Below, piece after piece: positions 56,341 to 64,000 of a stretch of 64,000 bases of DNA. The notes under the pieces were generated by a model. It had not been told where the DNA came from. It was given only the letters and a program-made list of their open reading frames with translations, and did no database searches. How positions within the stretch are numbered: the first letter of the stretch is position 1; the number at the start of each line of letters is the position of its first letter. This stretch comes from Sparassis latifolia. Its lineage: Eukaryota; Basidiomycota; Agaricomycetes; Polyporales; Sparassidaceae. A program made the position numbers and the translations under genes. The stretch lies in contig CM031558.1 in assembly GCA_018466975.1 (NCBI GenBank), forward strand, positions 1 to 64,000, given 5' to 3'.

Positions 56341-58188
56341 ATGGCGGATTCTGTCATTCAGCCTGTATTGGCCAATACATTTCGGGAGGACGCTGGCGAT
56401 GAAAGTCAAGCCGTCTGGTAAGCCCTACTCTTGAGTGTCTAGTTTGGTAAATTTACTAAATACCGGTACGACCAGTTCTTTGTTCCGTCCACCAGTGGTA
56501 CGCACAGCTCTGAATATGTAGCCTCGTATCTCTGACCATTTTCGAAGCGAATCCGTGAGGACCATATGGGGGCTGACTTTGCCATCGACGAAAATTTGCT
56601 CGAGCCACCATGTTACATAAAACAACTGGCTCCCGAAATTCTCGGTATGACTTTTTTGCATGTCATGGATCCCATGGCTAGTCCACATGAAGAGCTCCTG
56701 GTTTGGCCTTCGGCTACATTGAAGTCTACGCGAGCGCTCAAGATTCTAAGGCGCGTCTGCCGGTCCTGGCGCGAGGTCTGCCTGAGTATGCCAGCGGCGT
56801 GCGACACCATACACGAATGTCGCGGTTCCAACGTTGAGCTCTCCATCTTGAGGGCGACGATTGACCGCGGTGTGATTCCGCTGAACATTTGCATCAACCG
56901 ACATCTTCCGAGTCCTGCGATGATCGAATTGTTTCAATCATATGGATCGCGCGTGCGGAATTTGTATCTGTGCTTTCCTACGGACCGTTCATTCGCTTTT
57001 CGCGTTACACCTCGCCCGGCTCGTGGCGAGAGAGGCGTCGAGCCACTCGAGCCACAGCATGTCAAGCTCTCCACAAACTTCCAGGCGCCCGCACTGGAAC
57101 ATCTTACAGTGGATTCATCTTCCACGGATAGCCGGCCCTTCTATCCCACCCTTTTCCAGGGCCACGCACCGCAACTGAAGACGCTGGCGTTGCGGTCCTC
57201 TATGTGGCTGCCCGCGAACAGGTTTCCCAGTCTCACGCATCTGTACGTCTCGCTCTCCTCCAAACGCACTAATCACTCGCTGCTTCCTCGCGGCTCTGCG
57301 TGGACCGTGCCTAAATTGCTGTCGTTCATGTCAGGATGCCCGAGCTTGGAAGACGTATCTCTTTGGAACGTATACACGCAGTTGTCCGCGGCGACCGACG
57401 CTCCAGCGGTGGATTTGCCACACCTCAGACGACTCGCAATCGGTCGGTCGCATCCGGCGTCGGCCACATGGCTCCTCCAACATATCGTGCCCCCAGCGGA
57501 TTCGGTAGCTGTACGCATCCTCGACTGTTTCTCCAGCACCAGCCAGCTCAAGGAGCTGCTATCCGCTCTGCCTCTGCTCGATTCGCGGACTGCACATCTC
57601 CGGAAGACTCCAGTGGGGCTCGCGGTGTCTCTCGTGGGCGTGTCGTCCGCAACCAGCGTCGAGATCGCACTCCCTGCGGATTCGCACCCGCCCGAATTGG
57701 GGACGGGCCACGGGCCGCCGCCGACCGTGTGGGCGTCGTGGCCCGGCCTCTCCGGCGTGCGGGAGCTGTACCTCGTAGGCATGGACTCGCTACTCGAGGA
57801 GCCGTTCGCAGGCGTCTCCGCGCTCCTTGAGCAGCTGCCCGAGCTCGCGACGCTCGTCTACTGCGGCACCGCTCTGCCTAGGGCTTTTCTCGAATACCTC
57901 TCGCCGACGTCGCGTGGGCTGCCCTGCCCGGGCCTCGAGACGGTGCATCTATGCGTCCCCGGAGTTATTGCGGTAGATGTCAAGAAGCTCAATGGGCTCT
58001 CGGATGCGCGCGCGCGCACGGGGCACGGACTGCGGAGGATCATTGTAGAGACCGACGTACTGATATCGGACGGTGTGCGTGCGTGTGAGGGGGTCGTGGA
58101 GCTGCGCGGGCAAGGCACGCCCTCGTCGAGCGTATCGTGGCCGGCCGTGTGCACGAAGACGACGCATGGGTTCTGGCCGCCATGGTAG
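56341..58188 (+). CDS. F-box-like protein, family member F8
   Basis: Exons 56,341-56,417 (77 nt), 56,476-56,497 (22 nt) and 56,548-58,188 give 579 residues. The F-box-like part is at about residues 59-110 (QLAPEILGMTFLHVMDPM, VCRSWREVCLSMPAACDTI). Blocks shared with F2 are FPTDRSFAFRVTPRPA, TNFQAPALEHLTVDSS, FYPTLFQGHAPQLKTLALRS, FMSGCPSLEDVSLW and GVRELYLVGMDSLLEEPF; it ends THGFWPPW, the canonical family end. The acceptor before exon 3 (TTCGAAG) was chosen by alignment to F2 and is the least certain border. It is the best-preserved F2-type member in the window. Confidence 0.87.
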
Positions 58189-58872
58189 GTTGTCTATGCG
58201 TTCGTTTCATGTGGCCTTTGCTTTGATTTTGTGCTGTACTTCGCTGCTCTGTCGTTCTGGACTGTAATTTACACGATTGCGCTGGATCGCGAAATGCAGC
58301 GTCTCCCACGGCGAGGCTTGAGCTAATAATGTACTGACAATGATTGTATGCATTGTTTTATCCCCATGTCCATCGTATCTAGCAAGATCTGTTGGGTTGT
58401 TACTGCCTGCGATACACTTATACGATGCTTGCTGCGCAAATCTCTTCCTTCTACACGTTGCTTTCGTTAGTAGACTCCCGCCGTATCCACTCAACATCAG
58501 ATCTGGGATTCTGTTCTGGAATATGGGATGAAAAGGAGGATTCGCGTCGTCTCGTATCTAGGAAGGGTCCGCATGATGTATCCGTATGCAAAGACAAGTC
58601 CAACGTAAGCAACGCAATCACCAGCGTAAAGTGCAAATGTCACCAAAGCGCGATAATGGGGACAAAAAAAGACCGAGCGAGAGGGAAGGACTACGCTACC
58701 AAGGAGCACAGCCGTCGAAGCAGCAAATCAGACAACTCACGCGTCGACGTCCTGCCTCAGACAGACCCTCGGATGAGTAACAGTCCATATGGGGAATAAG
58801 TACAGACTTACCTGGTTCACATATCAAGAGGGATAAGCACTGTGGACACGGATGGAAAAACTTGACGGAATG
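58189..58872. other. Convergent 3' intergenic region between F8 and F9
   Basis: No gene recognised. Frames present on both strands at 58,390-58,800 are Lys/Arg/Ser-rich without motifs. Confidence 0.5.
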
Positions 58873-59835
58873 TCACCAGGCAGGCCAAAGTTCATGAGTC
58901 GGCCCTCCACATACAGCAGGCCAGTCGAGCGTCGGTGGAGGCCCGCCACCCGGTCTGATCTCGAACCCTTCGACGTACGACGCCAGGCTTGTCAAATCAT
59001 GGCTTGAGTTCGATGCACCCGCCTCCAGCTCAATGATGAGCTTCTGTAGGGGATAGCCGAGGCGTGCACGACGCTGAGCGAATTCGAGAATAGTATCGAG
59101 CGTATTTGGAGAGCATGGTGTGTGGATGTCGAGAGTGGAGAGGCTGGGACACAAAATGTTGTTTTGATCGGTAGGAGTGAGGAGAGCGAGGAAGCGGGTT
59201 AGAACATGTACTCTTTCGTGCTCGGGGTACTCGAGATGTCCCAATTTATACCCCTGGGAATACACGAGCGTCGACAGCGACGTCAAGAACTCGAACAAAG
59301 TATCGACTTCCAGCCTGTCGGAGGTTTCGATGAGTAGAAGTTTCGTGACTTTCGAAAGAGGTAAGGTTGTCCATAGCTGATGCATCCAGACTTGGGTGAC
59401 ATCCAAGGGAGTCGGCAAGATAGAGTCCAATCGGATACCCCTGGTAGCATCCGCAAGGGCTACCAGCGGCATACCTGAAGATGCACACAATTGCATGACT
59501 ACTGGATAATCGAGCAAAAACAGACTGTTGAGCACATCCCCGACGTTGCCGGCGTCCTCGCCGCCATCGCTCCGACGGAATACAGAGAAGATACGGAGAC
59601 CCATACACTCAGGGATAGTGATGTGACGCAATATCCACGAGGCCAATGAGGGCTCCATTCTCCCAATCACTAATCTGCGCAGGTAGGGCCAAACAACGGA
59701 GGGCAAAGTGTCATCGCTGTGCTGATATTCTTCATACGGCCGGCGGTACAAGCTGTGGATAATGACTTCTTCGAGGCTGGGGCAACCGAGCAGGAATGTC
59801 ATCATCTCTATAAGAGTCCATGCCCAGTGGAAAAC
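58873..59835 (-). pseudogene. F-box-like family member F9, 5'-truncated
   Basis: An uninterrupted frame of about 320 codons begins at FHWAWTLIEMMTFLLGCPSLEEVI and ends with DWPAVCGGPTHELWPAW, collinear with the C-terminal two-thirds of F5, F6 and F8. The blocks PYLRRLVIGRMEPSLASWIL and LVYSQGYKLGHLEYPE are family-typical. Upstream of about 59,840 similarity stops: exon 1, the micro-exon and the F-box are missing. An ATG at 59,805 could start a 310-residue protein without F-box, so a reduced but expressed product cannot be excluded. Confidence 0.75.
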
Positions 59836-62263
59836 GCGTATTGTGAGATCGCAGCAAGTCGCACGAGGTCGTGGCTGTGACCAGCTGCGACCAGCCGCGA
59901 AAATTTGGACTATATGCGATCTTGCGCGAGCCCAATCAAACGTGGTCGCAGGCTAGCACAGTGCCAAGCGGGAGAATCGAGGCATTTCGCATCTAGTCGA
60001 ATATTAAGCTGCTGTATAATAATTGTATTGTCGTGATTTAATACACTGTGACTACACTCGACGTCGTGTGAGCACCCTCGCCGTCGTGCGAGCTCCTGCG
60101 ACATCGCGCGATCTACTTCGACCTGCTCCGCTCACACCCCCCCCCCGCTCCCACCCCTGCCTGCGCCCCCGCCCCCGTTCCCGCCCCCGCCCCCGCTCCT
60201 GCCCGTACCCCCGCCCTCGCACCTACGCACCCCTGCACCTACGCACCCCTGCACGCACGCGCGCGCCCATCCCCCTGCCCGCGCACGCACCCGCGCACTG
60301 GCGCGCAACCGCACACATCCGCACTCCCTGTGTTCGCCGTCGTCCCCGTTTTCACACCTGGATGCTGCCCAACACCTGTAATATAAGTAGAGTTAGTGAA
60401 TATGTGTCATAGCATAGATAAAGAATGAGATAAGGTAGAGAGGTCCGCTACAAAGTCGGTGCAAGCGCAGCTGTTCACGCTCAGGCTGACTGGATAGTCG
60501 AGGTCGTCCAGACGGCTTCTCGCGCTCGAAGTGTGCATAAAGGCCCGGCGAGCTCGTTAGTCGGGGTCGTCGGAAGAGAGATGTGTGACTGCGGAGCCTG
60601 CTACAGGGGGCGGGGGGTTTTGGACGCCGCAAACGAACCTCTCGCAGTGCGAGACGATCACCTCGGTGCGCTCGGTCCTCGCTCGGTCCATGTGCCCCCC
60701 GCCCACGCGCCCAAATATCGATCCTCTGACCCCGGATTTCCCGGTATATGCGCCAGAAGTCGACGTGCCGTGTCCGCATCCACATCCTTGTACTCACCTG
60801 GTCATCCTAACTTGCCCCATCCCCCCACTTCTCAACTTCTCGATGCGGGTCATGTCTATCGTGCGCGGACGGGACTGCTCGGATGTCTTCGTTTGGCTTT
60901 GGAGCCTGGAATGCGGCACGCGTACCGCGCCCAGCCGCTTGAGATTGAGGGGCTAGTCAGTGCCCCCCAATTGAAGGCGCAGATGGAAAGATCATGGGGA
61001 TCTCAACGAATGTGGATAGTATCGGATCGCCTTCTTATCGGAAGATTAGCATAACATGATCCACACTTGCACGTAGGCAGTACTTACTACCGTAATCAGC
61101 AGCAACGCTGCAAGTACACCAGAGGGGGTCTCTCGACCATCTGATAAGTAAATTTAAGGACATTTCAGGTGCCTGGATGCCTGACACAGAAACTGTTGCC
61201 ATACCTCGTCAATAGGGGCACATCAGAGGATTACAGTCAGGAAGATGAACACACATTCACATAGTCCGGATGTGTCGCAATGCGCACCACGCGTGCACCA
61301 GAAAGCAGTGCAAACTTGTTCTCCCGGAACTGCTGCGAGATTAGACAGGGAATGAGATGTAGAACAGTTCGCACTGTGCGGGGTGCGGGCAGCTGTGCGC
61401 ACTCGAGCGTGGCATGACCGTCACATTGAGGCAGAGAAGGCTGTTGAGCCACTTCTCGACGGTGTCTTCGGCCGCATATAAAATCGGTGTCTCGAGCTTG
61501 CAGTGTGCACGCTTTCGGCGGTGCCTTGACGATGGGCTTCTTGAAGCTCGAGCTTACCACTGCATCGTCTTCGCCCGCGGCGGTGTCTTTAGTACGCGAG
61601 GGGTGGGTGCTCTCATGGAGCTGTTGGATGAGCTTGAGTGAGAGTAATCGGCCGGTATAATAAGCATCGTGCTCTGGAGGTCAGAGCGACTGGATGCAGG
61701 AGGACAAGAGCGCAGACGTGGTGGCGACATGAGTACGGTGACGCGTCCATGTCTCTGTCACATGATGAGCTCGGCGTGGGTGCAAACAGATGATATAAGT
61801 GCAAGTACACTGGGCACAAGTACAACATATAGTATATAGCTAATCGAGACACGCGTGCAGGCAAAATTCGACAGATGGCGGCCTTACATCGAGCAAAGTG
61901 CAATTCAGACGGGACATGGTACAGGATCGACGCGTCAAATCACAGGATGTCTCGCACGTGTTCGACCAGGTGAGATCTGGTTCGACCGCTTGCGATAGTC
62001 CAAGTCAAGCCGCGATCTGGTGCGTCTTGGTTCGTTCTTGGAATATGCGTTTTTCACTGGGGTCCATGCCCTGCGATCATAGCCATCGAGACAGAGCCGT
62101 GGAAAACTCCTCTTGGCTTTGTACCACCATCTCAGGCAACTTTCCCACGGTCCTGACCAATAGGAGTAGGTCATCCGTGTGGTTCTTTCTGAAGGCTGCA
62201 GAGCGCCCACAAGCACCTCTTCGGGCCTCAGAGAATCAGTAGCACTTACTTGAGAGAAAAACA
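59836..62263. other. Gene-poor stretch before the retrotransposon
   Basis: No gene recognised. Contains the C-rich tract listed separately, and open frames at 60,533-61,054 (plus) and 60,393-60,797 (minus) without motifs. Part of the right side (perhaps from about 61.9 kb) may be the 5' untranslated region of the LINE-type element, but its 5' end could not be located. Confidence 0.4.
60133..60310. repeat. C-rich low-complexity tract
   Basis: Begins with ten C, then (CCCGCC)n-like and CACCTACGCACCCCTG repeats with CG/CA runs (GCACGCACGCGCGCGCC). Strongly strand-asymmetric: C on the plus strand, G on the minus strand. Confidence 0.8.
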
Positions 62264-64000
62264 ATGAACATGAGCCATCGGCCCGCTGAAAAAGCCACGC
62301 TGAACTCGAGCGCAAGCTCCAATCGGCCGGCAACCCGCTCGAAGACAGACCCTTTCACGAGCAAGAATTCCACTATAATAGATTGGCTGAGTACCTTCAC
62401 CCACGGCATTGACACACCAGACAAAGCACTAATTTTTCTATGCAACAACGAATATGCTACCACGGGTAAGGCAGCAGAAATGAGGACGCTAACCCGGGCA
62501 CTTGCCCGCCTCGCCAAGTCCCGCTCTTCCGACACTAAACTTATGCAATCCCTAGTCGCGCTCGCGTGGTACTCAGAGTTAGTTGTCCAGGAACACAGCG
62601 CGCTCAAGGCTATGACAAACGTTTGCTCCCGCCTTGAGCAATATGAGGTAAAAATAGAGAAGATTGCCAAAACAGCCACAGAGGCCTGCGAGCAGGCTAA
62701 ACAGAGTACTGACAACTTATCCAGCCTCGCGCAACGACTAGGAGAGGACGCGGGCGACATTAAAGACACCCACCAGTCTCTCCGCACCATCTCCGACAAC
62801 CTCCACGGCATGGCCGCCGACGCAGGACGGACCATGAGGGAAGCCGCTGAGTCCTTCGTTGAAACACATAAACTGGAGGCCATCCCGCAGGTAGGCAGCT
62901 ACATTCAACCTGCACCACTAACCTATGCCGCAGCTGCCAGTCAAGCCCTCCCGCCTGCGCATACACAGACCCTTGCTAGAGAAAAAACCCGGACCTGTCA
63001 AGTCATCATCGACGGAGCCACGTGTAAGCATGCTGATGGTACAGGCCTCAATGAAGACGAACTCCTCGCCAAAGCAAATACGGCCTTCGACCTTATGGGA
63101 GTGGCACGGGCAGACGCCCCTTCAGACTTCAAGTTCAAGTCGGTTCACTACATGCGCAACGGAGGAATCACTTACACTTTGGATAGCCCAGAATCAGCTA
63201 AGTGGCTACGCAGATCTGATGTGATGAAAAGCTTCTTAGAACATTTTGGTGACCAGGCCTCCCGCGTGAAGATACACTTACACTCAGTCCTCGCTGAATT
63301 TGTCCCTGTAGCATGCAACCCAAGTAACAGCAACTACCTCCGGGTTGTCGAGGGCTTCAACAACCTTGACCCGAATTCGATTGAAGAAGCCCGCTGGATC
63401 AAACCTCCGGAACGCAGAGCGAAAGGCCAGAAAGTCGCCCACCTCATCCTTCGTTTTAACAGCCCGACTGCCGCTAACCGCTCCATCTGTGACGGCCTCA
63501 TCATAGCCAGCAAACAGGTCTCAGTTAGAAAGCTGATCCGGGAACCTCGTCGTTGCCTCAAATGCCAGAAAATCGGAGTCCCGCACCTTGCTAGTGACTG
63601 CAAGCAGATCCACGATACTTGTGGAAACTGCTCCTCTATCTCCCACAGGACTTCAGTATGCGAGGCAGACCCGACTGACTTCAGATGCAGCAACTGCATC
63701 TCAGCAGGACGAGCAAATGCAGACCACGCGGCGTGGGACCGCGACTGCCCCATCTTCCTCGAACACTGCCGTCGCATGGAGGACCGCCAGCCAGAAGCGA
63801 AGTATCGTTTCTTCCCCACAGATGATCCATTCTCCTGGGAGACCATAGGCCAGCCAACACTACCCGCAGCACCTGCGGCACCTCCACACTTCCATCCACA
63901 TGCTCTCGCACCCCCACCTAATGCACCATCCTCACAGAGCTGGGCGAACGAGGTTGACGAACTCTACCCACAACCGAACGTGTTCCCTCGCCCTTCACAG
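62264..64000 (+). CDS. LINE-type retrotransposon ORF1 (gag-like, zinc knuckles), cut by right edge
   Basis: An uninterrupted frame of 579 codons starts at ATG 62,264 (MNMSHRPAEKATLNSS) and is still open at the window end. The N-terminal third is rich in Ser/Thr and Lys and includes a helical, coiled-coil-like stretch around residues 120-200 (LEQYEVKIEKIAKTATEA onward). Three Cys/His clusters follow: C431-x2-C434-x6-H441-x4-C446, C453-x2-C456-x4-H461-x4-C466 (a classic CX2CX4HX4C) and C475-x2-C478-x9-H488-x6-C495 ending HAAWDRDCPIF, the arrangement typical of ORF1 in fungal and other non-LTR elements. ORF1 proteins bind element RNA. A reverse transcriptase ORF2 is expected beyond 64,000. Shadow frames on the minus strand are not genes. 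Confidence 0.87.
   Translation, partial: MNMSHRPAEKATLNSSASSNRPATRSKTDPFTSKNSTIIDWLSTFTHGIDTPDKALIFLCNNEYATTGKAAEMRTLTRALARLAKSRSSDTKLMQSLVALAWYSELVVQEHSALKAMTNVCSRLEQYEVKIEKIAKTATEACEQAKQSTDNLSSLAQRLGEDAGDIKDTHQSLRTISDNLHGMAADAGRTMREAAESFVETHKLEAIPQVGSYIQPAPLTYAAAASQALPPAHTQTLAREKTRTCQVIIDGATCKHADGTGLNEDELLAKANTAFDLMGVARADAPSDFKFKSVHYMRNGGITYTLDSPESAKWLRRSDVMKSFLEHFGDQASRVKIHLHSVLAEFVPVACNPSNSNYLRVVEGFNNLDPNSIEEARWIKPPERRAKGQKVAHLILRFNSPTAANRSICDGLIIASKQVSVRKLIREPRRCLKCQKIGVPHLASDCKQIHDTCGNCSSISHRTSVCEADPTDFRCSNCISAGRANADHAAWDRDCPIFLEHCRRMEDRQPEAKYRFFPTDDPFSWETIGQPTLPAAPAAPPHFHPHALAPPPNAPSSQSWANEVDELYPQPNVFPRPSQ

Noticed and set aside
62236..62883. Minus-strand frames opposite the LINE ORF1
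   Set aside because: The plus-strand frame has zinc knuckles and continues uninterrupted to the window end; the minus frames are shadows.

Overview
The window is nuclear DNA from a filamentous basidiomycete, most likely a wood-decaying Agaricomycete (Polyporales-like). Reasons: genes split by many 46-60 bp GT-AG introns, a MUB1/samB MYND protein, a mitochondrial Hsp10 gene, large F-box-like and DHA2-type MFS families, a fungal HNH_2 protein, and an AA14 lytic polysaccharide monooxygenase whose mature numbering places the copper ligands at His1, His99 and Tyr176. No function could be searched against a database; all calls come from reading the sequence.

Layout. 1-10,981 is a satellite array running off the left edge: 21-bp monomers (two helical turns, seven codons) built into a higher-order unit of about 850-872 bp, 12.6 copies visible. 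11,066-13,400 holds three further tandem-repeat families, one rich in a GGCCGTCC-type interrupted palindrome. From 14.3 kb ordinary genes begin: Hsp10 (14,357-14,854, minus), MUB1 (15,210-18,139, minus), then a dispersed F-box-like family with four apparently complete members (F1 18,630; F2 20,927; F5 39,550; F6 42,184), a fifth complete member (F8 56,341), a more distant F-box gene (F7 50,988), and broken copies (orphan exon 20,736; F3 34,010-35,816; F4 37,500-38,036; F9 58,873-59,835). Two intact DHA2-like MFS transporters (27,337 plus; 44,410-47,235 minus) are accompanied by a decayed copy (47,880-49,000) and an orphan first exon (33,022-33,080). An HNH_2 nuclease-like gene (30,754-31,970), a beta-adaptin relic (36.8-37.3 kb), the AA14 gene (53,442-54,706) and the first ORF of a LINE-type retrotransposon (62,264 to the right edge) complete the set.

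The most informative structural observations are (i) the nested satellite and the fact that differences between its copies sit almost only next to CpG, (ii) a tiny second exon (10 nt in four genes, 16 and 22 nt in two others) conserved across the F-box-like family, (iii) two TIR elements resembling MITEs, one ending 30 bp before an F-box start codon, the other with a 34-bp perfect palindrome, and (iv) signs of active gene birth and death (duplicates, orphan exons, frameshifted copies) in the 20-60 kb stretch. The genes do not form one pathway; the region reads as a repeat-rich, possibly subtelomeric or otherwise dynamic, accessory neighbourhood next to a few conserved housekeeping genes.
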